DNA from: Crassaminicella thermophila
Lineage (GTDB): Bacteria; Bacillota; Clostridia; Peptostreptococcales; Thermotaleaceae
Reading direction: 5' to 3'
NCBI RefSeq assembly: GCF_008152325.1
Contig: NZ_CP042243.1
Location: 439,026-503,025 of the forward strand
DNA: 64,000 nucleotides
Part shown: positions 51,563 through 59,150 of the stretch, in pieces
How positions within the stretch are numbered: position 1 is the stretch's first letter
How the letters are laid out: each line of letters begins with the position of its first letter
The notes under the pieces: model-generated
Seen by the model: the letters and a program-made list of their open reading frames with translations, nothing else
Database searches by the model: none
Told to the model about the DNA's origin: nothing
Program-made: the position numbers and the translations under genes

Positions 51563-52753
51563 ATGGCAAGAAGATTATTCACTTCAGAGTCAGTTACAGA
51601 AGGTCATCCAGATAAAATATGTGATCAAATTTCAGATGCTATACTAGATGCAATTTTTGAAAAAGATCCACAGGCACGTGTTGCAGCTGAAACATCTGTT
51701 ACAACAGGGTTAGTACTTGTAGCAGGAGAAATTACGACAAAATGTTATGTAGACATTCCAAAGATTGTAAGAAAAACGATAGAAGAAATTGGCTATACTA
51801 GAGCAAAATATGGTTTTGACTGTGATACATGTGCAGTACTTACTTCTATAGATGAGCAGTCACCAGATATTGCTATGGGTGTAGATGAAGCCCTAGAACA
51901 TAAAAAAGGCGAAATGAAAGATGAAATAGAAGCGATTGGAGCAGGGGACCAAGGAATTATGTTTGGTTTTGCATGTAATGAAACACCAGAGCTTATGCCT
52001 ATGCCTATCGCACTTGCACATAAATTAGCTAGAAGATTATCAGAAGTTAGAAAAAATGGAACATTAGAATATCTTCGTCCAGATGGAAAAACACAGGTTA
52101 CAATAGAATATGTAGATGATAAACCTGTAAGAGTAGATACAATAGTTATTTCTACACAACATAGTCCAGAAGTATCACGTGAACAAATCGAAAAAGATTT
52201 AATCGAGCATGTAATTCGTGAAATTGTTCCAGCAAATCTATTAGATGAAAAAACAAAATATTACATCAATCCTACAGGAAGATTCGTTATTGGAGGACCA
52301 CAAGGAGATGCTGGTTTAACAGGTAGAAAAATTATCGTAGATACTTATGGTGGTTATTCAAGACATGGCGGTGGTGCATTCTCAGGAAAAGACCCAACAA
52401 AGGTTGACCGTTCTGCAGCATATGCAGCAAGATATGTTGCTAAAAATATCGTAGCAGCAGGACTTGCTGACAAGTGTGAAATAGAGCTTGCTTATGCAAT
52501 CGGTGTTGCACAACCTGTATCTGTACTTGTTGAGACCTTTGGAACAGGTAAAGTATCAGAAGAAAAATTAGAAGAACTAGTAAGAAAGCACTTTGATTTA
52601 AGACCAGCAGCAATCATTAGAGATTTAGATTTAAGAAGACCAATCTACAGACAAGTAGCAGCTTATGGTCACTTTGGAAGAACAGATATAGATCTTCCAT
52701 GGGAAAAAACAGATAAAGCTGAAATTTTAAGAAAAGAAGCGTTAGGAGAATAA
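51563..52753 (+). CDS. metK: S-adenosylmethionine synthetase
   Basis: 396 residues. [17 protein letters not shown] near the N-terminus, [33 protein letters not shown]-type segment ([13 protein letters not shown]) and [19 protein letters not shown]-type segment ([14 protein letters not shown]) are the ATP/Met-binding hallmarks. It makes S-adenosylmethionine and is controlled by the riboswitch upstream. AAGGAGGG precedes the ATG; a strong terminator follows. Confidence 0.98.
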   Translation: MARRLFTSESVTEGHPDKICDQISDAILDAIFEKDPQARVAAETSVTTGLVLVAGEITTKCYVDIPKIVRKTIEEIGYTRAKYGFDCDTCAVLTSIDEQSPDIAMGVDEALEHKKGEMKDEIEAIGAGDQGIMFGFACNETPELMPMPIALAHKLARRLSEVRKNGTLEYLRPDGKTQVTIEYVDDKPVRVDTIVISTQHSPEVSREQIEKDLIEHVIREIVPANLLDEKTKYYINPTGRFVIGGPQGDAGLTGRKIIVDTYGGYSRHGGGAFSGKDPTKVDRSAAYAARYVAKNIVAAGLADKCEIELAYAIGVAQPVSVLVETFGTGKVSEEKLEELVRKHFDLRPAAIIRDLDLRRPIYRQVAAYGHFGRTDIDLPWEKTDKAEILRKEALGE

Positions 52754-52757
52754 TAAA

Positions 52758-52799
52758 TAAAACCATTGAAGGAGTTTTGATCCTTCAATGGTTTTTTAT
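52758..52799 (+). terminator. metK terminator
   Basis: AAAACCATTGAAGGA pairs with TCCTTCAATGGTTTT around a 6-base loop, followed by TTTATTT. Confidence 0.95.
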
Positions 52800-52852
52800 T
52801 TTGGGAATTTAAGCAAAGTCTAAGAGGAGTAGAGAATAGTTGAATAAATCTT

Positions 52853-53089
52853 CTATAGATAGCTAAATTCAAAAGGAAATATAAAAAACGTTCATTCCAG
52901 ATAACTTTTGAAAAAACTAAACTTCATTCCATGAAAAAATACTAAACCTTCAAAACTCACCTTTGTTCAAACAGTGAAGGTTTTTAACGTATTTTTTCAT
53001 GTAATTTCAGTAAGTTTTGAACAAAAGTTATCAAAGTCATTCACTTATTTTTTTATATTTTTTTCAAATATTAATGTTGTTTGTCTATA
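52853..53089 (+). repeat. Palindromic intergenic element, full copy H
   Basis: Starts CTATAGATAGCTAAATTC and ends GTTGTTTGTCTATA, so the ends form short terminal inverted repeats. All nested arms are intact and nearly identical to copies A and G. Located between metK and the sigma factor gene. Confidence 0.9.
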
Positions 53090-53113
53090 ATTCTATTTTG
53101 TCTACAGTCTAAG

Positions 53114-53145
53114 TCAACTAAGATATAGTTGATTTTTCTTTTTTT
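53114..53145 (+). terminator. Hairpin with T-run upstream of the sigma factor gene
   Basis: TCAACTA pairs with TAGTTGA around AGATA, followed by TTTTTCTTTTTTTT. It may terminate read-through or attenuate the sigma factor transcript. Confidence 0.65.
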
Positions 53146-53185
53146 TGACTATAAATACTACAATAACCATAAACCATGGTTATGA

Positions 53186-53212
53186 GAGGACCGGTCCTCC
53201 TAAAAAGGAGGA
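53186..53212 (+). promoter_or_regulatory. Mutually exclusive hairpins at the sigma factor ribosome site
   Basis: GGTCCTCC can pair either upstream with GAGGACC (a perfect 14-bp palindrome, 53186-53199) or downstream with the ribosome site AGGAGGA (TCCTCC with GGAGGA, 53195-53212). Only the second pairing hides the ribosome site. This suggests control of translation, but no ligand or trigger is evident. Confidence 0.5.
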
Positions 53213-53218
53213 TTGAAT

Positions 53219-53791
53219 ATGGAATATAAGATGAAGGATTTAGTAAATAGGTGCAAAGATGGAGATAGATTAGCAAAAGAAGAACTACTTAAAAGCTTGA
53301 TGCCTTTAATTATTACATCTATTAAGAAGTATTATTTTGGAGATGAAGAATTTTCAGATTTGATTCAAGAAGGGGGAATGAAAATTTTAAGAGAAGTAGA
53401 GATTTTTGATGAGGAGAGAGGAGTACCATTTTTAGGCTATATAAAGCTTAAGCTTAAGTTTTTATATATGGAAAAAAGAAAAAAAGTAAGAAATGAACTT
53501 TCTTTACAAAACAAAATCAATATGGATGATGATGAAATATCATTTATAGATATGCTTGTAGATGAAAGGGAAAATGTAGAAGAACATTTATTAAAAGAAG
53601 AAAGGTATCATGCTTTAGAAGAAGCTATAAAAAGATTAACGGATAAGCAAAAAATAGTGTTAAAGCTTTGCTATATGGATTTTTTGAATATGAAGCAGAT
53701 TGCAGAAAGATTAGGTGTACATTATCAGACAGTTGTTAAAACAAAAGCACGAGCTTTAGATAAAATGAGAAAAGATATCATTGGCTGTTAA
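53219..53791 (+). CDS. Sigma-70-family RNA polymerase sigma factor (alternative)
   Basis: 190 residues; ATG at 53219 preferred (TTG at 53213 sits too near the AGGAGGA). Region 2 at ~15-75 includes DLIQEGGMKILREVEIFDEERGVPFLGYI-type core-binding and melting residues (DLIQEGGMK, FLGYIKLKLKF). Region 4 at ~130-185 has LTDKQKIVLKLCYMD and the helix-turn-helix MKQIAERLGVHYQTVVKTKARAL. No region 3 is apparent. Its regulon is unknown. A YvrJ-family gene follows at once and a ComK-like gene is next, suggesting a role in competence-like or stress development. Confidence 0.88.
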   Translation: MEYKMKDLVNRCKDGDRLAKEELLKSLMPLIITSIKKYYFGDEEFSDLIQEGGMKILREVEIFDEERGVPFLGYIKLKLKFLYMEKRKKVRNELSLQNKINMDDDEISFIDMLVDERENVEEHLLKEERYHALEEAIKRLTDKQKIVLKLCYMDFLNMKQIAERLGVHYQTVVKTKARALDKMRKDIIGC

Positions 53792-53805
53792 GAAAGGAGG
53801 TAAAA

Positions 53806-53949
53806 ATGGAAGAGATATATACTTATATTGCAAATCTAGGATTTCCTATTGCTGTGTCTATATATTTATTAGTTAGGATTGAAGGAAAGCTAGAGAATCT
53901 TAGTATGAGTATTCAAGAGTTGGCAAAAGTGATTGCTAGACTTAAATAG
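53806..53949 (+). CDS. YvrJ-family small membrane protein
   Basis: 47 residues behind GAAAGGAGG. A single membrane helix (IANLGFPIAVSIYLLVRIEGKLE as IANLGFPIAVSIYLLV then RIEGKLE) and an amphipathic tail match the YvrJ family. In Bacillus yvrJ neighbours the split sigma factor genes sigO/rsoA; here it follows a sigma gene by 14 bases. It may be an anti-sigma-linked or envelope-sensing partner, but this is inference. Confidence 0.85.
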   Translation: MEEIYTYIANLGFPIAVSIYLLVRIEGKLENLSMSIQELAKVIARLK

Positions 53950-53954
53950 GTATA

Positions 53955-53996
53955 AAAAATGCATCTTATTATGTTGAAAATAAGATGCATTTTGGC
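53955..53996 (+). terminator. Terminator of the sigma-YvrJ unit
   Basis: AAAATGCATCTTAT pairs with ATAAGATGCATTTT around ~9 bases. Confidence 0.9.
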
Positions 53997-54083
53997 TTGT
54001 TTGTTTACTAGACTTTTTTTAGGACAAACTATATAATGAAAATAGAACATACGTTCCATTTTGGGTTCTTAAGGGGTGATAGA

Positions 54084-54689
54084 ATGAGAGATATTGAAGA
54101 AATATTAGATAAAGGAATTTGTTGTATTATACCTATTTACAAAACTGGTATTGGAAATTCTACAAAATTAATTATAGATGATGGAACTGTCATTATAGAT
54201 AAACGAATGGTAAAAACCATTTTAAGCATTATTGCAAAATATTATACCATTCATATTCAAGCTTGTAGAGCAAAATACGGAAAGATGCTTCATCAACGCT
54301 TATGTGTGCCTATTTTTATCCACAACAAATTATTATTAATTCCCTTTAAAATGAGAAAACCAAAATTTCCAAAGGATGGAGCACATGGATATATTAATTT
54401 TTACTCTATAGAAGAAATAAAGGAAACTAATAAGTATACTATTGTACGCTTGAAAAATGGAATAGAAGTTACATGTTTGCATAGGATGAGAACAGTATTA
54501 CAGCACATAAACAAGGCAAAGCTTATAGAAAGGGAAGCATATGCTAATGGAAGGTATGATGAGCAAAAATTTCATGAATTTTATATTCAATATAATAGTC
54601 CAGCTACAAAAGGGGATATTGCAAGATTACAAAAAGAAATTTTAGAATTAAGGGAAATATTAAAAAAGATGATAAAAAAAGAGACCTAA
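54084..54689 (+). CDS. ComK-like protein, 201 aa
   Basis: Start at 54084 behind AAGGGGTGA. The central ~110 residues align in pattern with ComK-type competence regulators: STKLIIDDGTVI, CRAKYGKMLHQ, then KLLLIPFKMRKPK followed by AHGYINFYSI, and MRTVLQHINKAK near residue 155. The last ~35 residues form a coiled coil. In Bacillus ComK drives expression of DNA-uptake genes; here the similarity is distant, and DNA-binding residues cannot be checked by eye. Neighbours include a sigma factor, recD2 and comF. Confidence 0.5.
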   Translation: MRDIEEILDKGICCIIPIYKTGIGNSTKLIIDDGTVIIDKRMVKTILSIIAKYYTIHIQACRAKYGKMLHQRLCVPIFIHNKLLLIPFKMRKPKFPKDGAHGYINFYSIEEIKETNKYTIVRLKNGIEVTCLHRMRTVLQHINKAKLIEREAYANGRYDEQKFHEFYIQYNSPATKGDIARLQKEILELREILKKMIKKET

Positions 54690-54751
54690 CGACAAAAGAT
54701 TAACTGTGGTAATATATATGTATAAACGATTATGCCCTATGGGAGGAGATT

Positions 54752-56974
54752 ATGTCCGTAGAAATAAAAGGAGTTTTATCAGAAATTATTTTTAAAAACG
54801 ATTCAAATGGATATACCGTTGCCACTGTTGAGACGGAGGATGAAGTTGTGACGGTTGTAGGATATATGCCTATTTTAAATACAGGAGAAACCTTTGCTTT
54901 TTCAGGGAAGTGGATTGTCCATCCTACATATGGAGAACAACTAGAAGTTGCATCCTACAGACAAGTAATGCCTAATACTCTAGAAGGAATAGAAAAATAT
55001 TTATCTTCAGGAATTATTAAAGGAATCGGGCCAAAGCTTGCAAAAAAGATTGTGGAAAGCTTCGGAAAAGAAACACTTGATATTATGCAGTACAGACCTC
55101 ATTTATTAACCCAAGTAAATGGCATAGGAGAGTCTAAAGCAAGAAAAATTGTAGAAGCTTTTAAAGAGCAAAGAGAGCTTAGTGAAGTTATGCTTTTTTT
55201 AGGGGAATATGGAATTTCTCCAAACTATGCAATAAAAATATACAAACAGTATAAAGATAAGACTATCCAGTTTATACAAGAAAATCCATATAGATTAGCA
55301 GATGATATATTTGGTATCGGTTTTAAAATTGCAGATGCTATTGCAAAAAGAATGGGAATTGATCCAAGATCCCCTTATCGAGTTATGTGTGGTACAAAAT
55401 ATCTACTTACCCAATATAATCTTGAAGGGCATACCTATACGCCAAGAGAAGAGTTGATTAAACAAACAGCTAAAATATTAGATGTTGGGGAAGAACTTGT
55501 AGAAGATGCATTAGTGAAGTTAGCATTAAACAATGAAATCCATTTAGAAAATCTAGAAGGAGAAATAGTTGTATTTGCTATGCCATATTTTTATGCAGAA
55601 TCATATGTGTGTAAAAAATTGATTGAAATGGCACAAGTAAGCTTAAAGCCCCTTTCAGAGGATTTAGACAAAGAAATTCAAGAGATTGAAGAAATAGAAG
55701 AAATTGTTTTAGCTAACAATCAAAGACAGGCTATTAAAGAAGCAGCAAATAATGGTGTTTTAGTCATTACAGGGGGACCTGGTACAGGAAAAACTACAAC
55801 AATTAACAGTATAATCAAAATGTTTGAAAATCATAATTTAAGCATTGCATTAGCAGCACCTACAGGAAGAGCTGCAAAAAGAATGAGTGAAGCGACAGGC
55901 AAAGAAGCAAAAACTATTCATAGATTATTAGAATATGCTTATATAGAAGAAGCAGGCATGGATTTTGGGAAAAACGAGGAAGATCCATTGCCTTCAGATG
56001 TTGTTATTATTGATGAAATGTCTATGGTTGATATTCGTTTAATGAAAGGGCTTATGAAAGCATTATTACCAGGGACAAGATTGATTTTGGTAGGAGATGT
56101 TGATCAGCTTCCATCAGTAGGAGCTGGAAATGTTTTAAGAGATATTATTGATAGCAATGTTATAAAGGTTGTAAAGCTAGATAAAATTTTTAGACAAGCC
56201 CAAGAAAGCATGATTATAGTAAACGCGCACAGAATCAATAAAGGAGAGTATCCTTATATAAATAAAAAGGAAAAAGACTTTTATTTTATTAAGAAAAAAA
56301 ATCAAGAGCATATTGTTCAAACAATAAAAGAATTATGCAAGGAAAGATTGCCAAACTTTAGTGATTGTGATCCTATTAAAAGTATCCAAGTACTAACACC
56401 TATAAAAAAAGGACAAGCAGGAATGTATCAATTAAATAATCATCTGCAGGCTATTTTAAATCCGCCTAGTCCTTACAAGCAAGAAAAGGAAATGAAGGAC
56501 AAGATTTTCCGTGTAGGAGATAAAGTAATGCAGATGAAAAACAATTATAATTTAAAGTGGAAAACTATAGATGAAGAAGATGAAGGAGAAGGTATTTTTA
56601 ATGGTGACCTTGGCTACATCTATAAAATTGATCATGAAGAAAAAGAGATGATTGTGCAATTTGATGAGGACAAATTAGTTACATATGATTTCTCACAACT
56701 TGATGAATTAGAATTAGCTTATTGCATTACAATCCATAAAAGTCAAGGAAGTGAATTTCCTATTGTAGTTATGCCAATCTTTTGGGGACCACCAATGCTT
56801 TTAACGAGAAATTTATTATATACAGCTGTAACAAGAGCAAAGGAATTAGTAGTAATGGTTGGATTAGAAGCAAGCCTAAAAAGTATGGTTGATAACCATA
56901 GGATCATTCAAAGAAATTCAGGATTAGGGATACGATTAAAAAGGTTTTTAGATGAGAACTTATTAGAGTTTTAA
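54752..56974 (+). CDS. recD2: RecD2-type SF1B DNA helicase
   Basis: 740 residues. N-terminal OB-like and helix-hairpin-helix region (IKGIGPKLAKKIVE near 85, NGIGESKARKI near 125) is typical of RecD2, not of RecBCD RecD. Walker A GGPGTGKTTT is at ~341, motif II DEMSMVD near 420, motif III GDVDQLPSVG, and the C-terminal THKSQGSEFP and YTAVTRAKE (motif VI) near 670-705. It unwinds DNA 5' to 3' and acts in repair or replication fork maintenance. GGGAGGAG precedes the ATG. Confidence 0.95.
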   Translation: MSVEIKGVLSEIIFKNDSNGYTVATVETEDEVVTVVGYMPILNTGETFAFSGKWIVHPTYGEQLEVASYRQVMPNTLEGIEKYLSSGIIKGIGPKLAKKIVESFGKETLDIMQYRPHLLTQVNGIGESKARKIVEAFKEQRELSEVMLFLGEYGISPNYAIKIYKQYKDKTIQFIQENPYRLADDIFGIGFKIADAIAKRMGIDPRSPYRVMCGTKYLLTQYNLEGHTYTPREELIKQTAKILDVGEELVEDALVKLALNNEIHLENLEGEIVVFAMPYFYAESYVCKKLIEMAQVSLKPLSEDLDKEIQEIEEIEEIVLANNQRQAIKEAANNGVLVITGGPGTGKTTTINSIIKMFENHNLSIALAAPTGRAAKRMSEATGKEAKTIHRLLEYAYIEEAGMDFGKNEEDPLPSDVVIIDEMSMVDIRLMKGLMKALLPGTRLILVGDVDQLPSVGAGNVLRDIIDSNVIKVVKLDKIFRQAQESMIIVNAHRINKGEYPYINKKEKDFYFIKKKNQEHIVQTIKELCKERLPNFSDCDPIKSIQVLTPIKKGQAGMYQLNNHLQAILNPPSPYKQEKEMKDKIFRVGDKVMQMKNNYNLKWKTIDEEDEGEGIFNGDLGYIYKIDHEEKEMIVQFDEDKLVTYDFSQLDELELAYCITIHKSQGSEFPIVVMPIFWGPPMLLTRNLLYTAVTRAKELVVMVGLEASLKSMVDNHRIIQRNSGLGIRLKRFLDENLLEF

Positions 56975-56999
56975 AAAGAGAATAAAACATACAAAAATT

Positions 57000-57031
57000 T
57001 TGCAGAATAAATAAATAAATTTATTCTGCAA
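57000..57031 (+). terminator. Hairpin between recD2 and comF
   Basis: TTGCAGAATAAAT pairs with ATTTATTCTGCAA. No T-run follows, so it may be a processing site rather than a terminator. Confidence 0.5.
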
Positions 57032-57069
57032 GGTAAAACCCCTTGCTGTCTTTAGTGAGGAATTTTATA

Positions 57070-57813
57070 ATGAAATATAAAACAGCAAGTTTATACATAG
57101 ATACATTACTTGACTTTTTATATCCAAGAAATATTTACTGCATTGTATGTAAAAAAGGGATTAAAAAGACGCAAAAATACTCATTATGTAAATCTTGTTA
57201 TGAAAAAATAAAGTTTATTGACTTATGTGCCTGTGAAAAATGCGGAAAACCATTAGAAAAACTATACCTTCCTACTAAATGTCCAGATTGCTTAAAAACA
57301 GAGCATATATTTACAAAAGCTTTTTCTTGTGTAGTATATGATGATAATATGAAACAACTAGTACATAGGTTAAAATATGGTAAAGAAAGGTATATAGCTT
57401 ATCACATGGCAGAAATAATGGTAGATAAGCTTAAAAAAGAAGGCTTATCTGAAATCGATTTTGTTATTCCTGTGCCACTTCACAAAAGAAAAGAAAGAGA
57501 ACGTGGATTTAATCAAGCTTATCTTTTAGCAAAGTATATAGGAAAAGCTATGGACTGGAATGCAGATAGGAAAAATTTAGTAAAAATAAAAGAAACTCTA
57601 TCTCAAAATCAGCTATCAAAGGATGAAAGAAAGAAAAATCTAAAAAATGTTTTTTCTGTTGTTTCAAAGGATATATATAAAGGCAAAACAATATTAATGG
57701 TTGATGATGTATACACCACAGGAAATACTATTGATGCCTGTAGCAAAGAAATACTTAAAGCAAGCCCTAAAAATATTTTTGTAATTTCTTTTGCTACAGG
57801 TAAAAATACATAG
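57070..57813 (+). CDS. ComF-family phosphoribosyltransferase-like protein
   Basis: 247 residues; ATG at 57070 after GTGAGGAA. N-terminal zinc-ribbon Cys (CIVCKKG, CKSCYEK, CEKCGKP, CPDCLK) at ~25-80 precede the phosphoribosyltransferase fold: PVPLHKRKERERGFNQA near 145 and the PRPP loop MVDDVYTTGNT near 215. ComF proteins are needed for DNA uptake in competent Gram-positives. It is located just before the flagellar operon, as in many Firmicutes. Confidence 0.92.
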   Translation: MKYKTASLYIDTLLDFLYPRNIYCIVCKKGIKKTQKYSLCKSCYEKIKFIDLCACEKCGKPLEKLYLPTKCPDCLKTEHIFTKAFSCVVYDDNMKQLVHRLKYGKERYIAYHMAEIMVDKLKKEGLSEIDFVIPVPLHKRKERERGFNQAYLLAKYIGKAMDWNADRKNLVKIKETLSQNQLSKDERKKNLKNVFSVVSKDIYKGKTILMVDDVYTTGNTIDACSKEILKASPKNIFVISFATGKNT

Positions 57814-57836
57814 ATATATTTAAAGGGGGAGAAAAA

Positions 57837-58250
57837 ATGGCAGAAATCAGAAACTGCAAAGAATGCGGGCGAATTTTTCAGTATACAGGAATAAGTAAAA
57901 TATGTCCTAAATGTAGAAGAGAAGATGAAAAAAACTTTAAAATTGTAAAAGAATATATTTATGAAAATCAAGGAGCAACCCTTACAGAGGTATCTGAAGA
58001 AACTGGTGTACCTGAAGATAAGATTCTCAGATATTTAAGGGAAGGGAAACTAGAAATTGTAGGAGAGAATTCAGCCCTTTTATTATCCTGTGAACGATGT
58101 GGAAAAGGAATAAGAACAGGAAGATTTTGTGATGCTTGTGCACAGGAACTAAAAAGAGAGCTAACTAGTGGATTTAAACAACCTAATAAAACAAAGCAAA
58201 CACAGAAAGAGAAAATGTATACAGCAGAAAGAAAAAAAAGAAAGTGGTAA
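57837..58250 (+). CDS. YvyF-like flagellar-operon protein (TIGR03826)
   Basis: 137 residues behind GGGGG. A Cys pair in NCKECGRIFQYTG and CPKCRRED at the N-terminus and a second pair in CERCGKG and CDACAQEL near residues 85-105 form zinc ribbons; between them is a helix-turn-helix-like segment (TEVSEETGVPEDKILRYL). Members are always found before flgM in late-flagellar operons. Function unknown; possible regulator of flagellar genes. Confidence 0.88.
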   Translation: MAEIRNCKECGRIFQYTGISKICPKCRREDEKNFKIVKEYIYENQGATLTEVSEETGVPEDKILRYLREGKLEIVGENSALLLSCERCGKGIRTGRFCDACAQELKRELTSGFKQPNKTKQTQKEKMYTAERKKRKW

Positions 58251-58265
58251 ATTTAATAAAAAGCA

Positions 58266-58322
58266 TAAACAAATGCCCCACATTTGCCGATACTAAGTGT
58301 AGATATATCGGAAAAAGTGGGG
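58266..58322 (+). promoter_or_regulatory. Sigma-28 promoter nested in a hairpin before flgM
   Basis: TAAA, 16 bases, GCCGATAC matches the sigma-28/sigma-D promoter (58266-58293). The same bases form the 5' arm of a hairpin: CCCCAC (58276-58281) with GTGGGG (58317-58322) and CCGATA (58287-58292) with TATCGG (58306-58311), followed by TGTTTTTATG. The 3' arm is the flgM ribosome site. A transcript from the internal promoter would lack the 5' arm. Confidence 0.6.
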
Positions 58323-58329
58323 TGTTTTT

Positions 58330-58605
58330 ATGAAAATAAATAATAATCCTAATATACAAAAAATATTAGGAGCATATAACAAAAATATAAAAGGTTCAAA
58401 TAAGCTAGAAAAACCTAAAATGCAAAAGGATAAGATTGAGATATCAGAAAGTGCAAAAGAATTTCAAATAGCACTAAATGCTTATAAAAAACTTCCAGAG
58501 GTTAGAAAGGAAAAGGTTGAAGAAATAAAAAAACAAATAGCTTCAGGAAATTATAACCCTTCTGCAGAAGAGATAGTTAATAGCATGTTTGATAAAAAGG
58601 TGTAA
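58330..58605 (+). CDS. flgM: Anti-sigma-28 factor FlgM
   Basis: 91 residues, typical length. The C-terminal half shows the family's sigma-binding helices (DKIEISESAKEFQIALNAYKKLPEVR in part and VEEIKKQIASGNYN with PSAEEIVNSMF). It holds the flagellar sigma factor inactive until the hook is complete and FlgM is exported. Its upstream region combines a sigma-28 promoter and a hairpin covering the ribosome site. The stop overlaps an upstream frame of flgN. Confidence 0.92.
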   Translation: MKINNNPNIQKILGAYNKNIKGSNKLEKPKMQKDKIEISESAKEFQIALNAYKKLPEVRKEKVEEIKKQIASGNYNPSAEEIVNSMFDKKV

Positions 58606-58640
58606 TGAATTTATGTGAATTCTCTGAAGGGGGCTTGGAA

Positions 58641-59138
58641 ATGTCAAAATCTGTTGACCAATTGATTCTTGCATTAAATAAAGAATATGAAATATATAAG
58701 GATTATTATACATTAGCAAAAAATAAAAATGAAATCCTTATAGAGGGAAATGTAAAAGAACTTGAGAGAATTACAAAAAAAGAGCAGGATGTGATAGCGG
58801 TTATGGGAAAGATTGATCAAATAAGAACAGCCATTATTGGAAATATCTTATTTGAGAAAAAAATCGATTGGGTTGAGAGTCTTACAGAGTTAGCTAGTCA
58901 TATTGAGGCTTCAAAACGAGCAGAAATAATAGCTTTAAAGGATAAGCTTAGAATTTTATTAGAAGAAATAAAAAATTTGAATGATTTAAACGGCAAATTG
59001 ATTAGGCAGTCTTTAGACTACATTGAATTTAATGTGAACTTACTAACAAATGTTGAATTAAAAGGAAATACTTATGGTAGCAGAGCTGATGAACAGGATT
59101 TAAAACATAGACCAAATCTATTTGATGCAAAAGTATAA
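58641..59138 (+). CDS. flgN: Flagellar chaperone FlgN
   Basis: 165 residues starting at 58641 behind GAAGGGGG. All-helical, coiled-coil FlgN pattern (LALNKEYEIYKDYYTLAKNKNEIL, in part, and ITKKEQDVIAVMGKIDQIR). It escorts FlgK and FlgL, whose genes follow at once, to the export apparatus. The order flgM-flgN-flgK-flgL matches Firmicutes operons. Confidence 0.88.
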   Translation: MSKSVDQLILALNKEYEIYKDYYTLAKNKNEILIEGNVKELERITKKEQDVIAVMGKIDQIRTAIIGNILFEKKIDWVESLTELASHIEASKRAEIIALKDKLRILLEEIKNLNDLNGKLIRQSLDYIEFNVNLLTNVELKGNTYGSRADEQDLKHRPNLFDAKV

Positions 59139-59150
59139 GGTGGGATTAGG

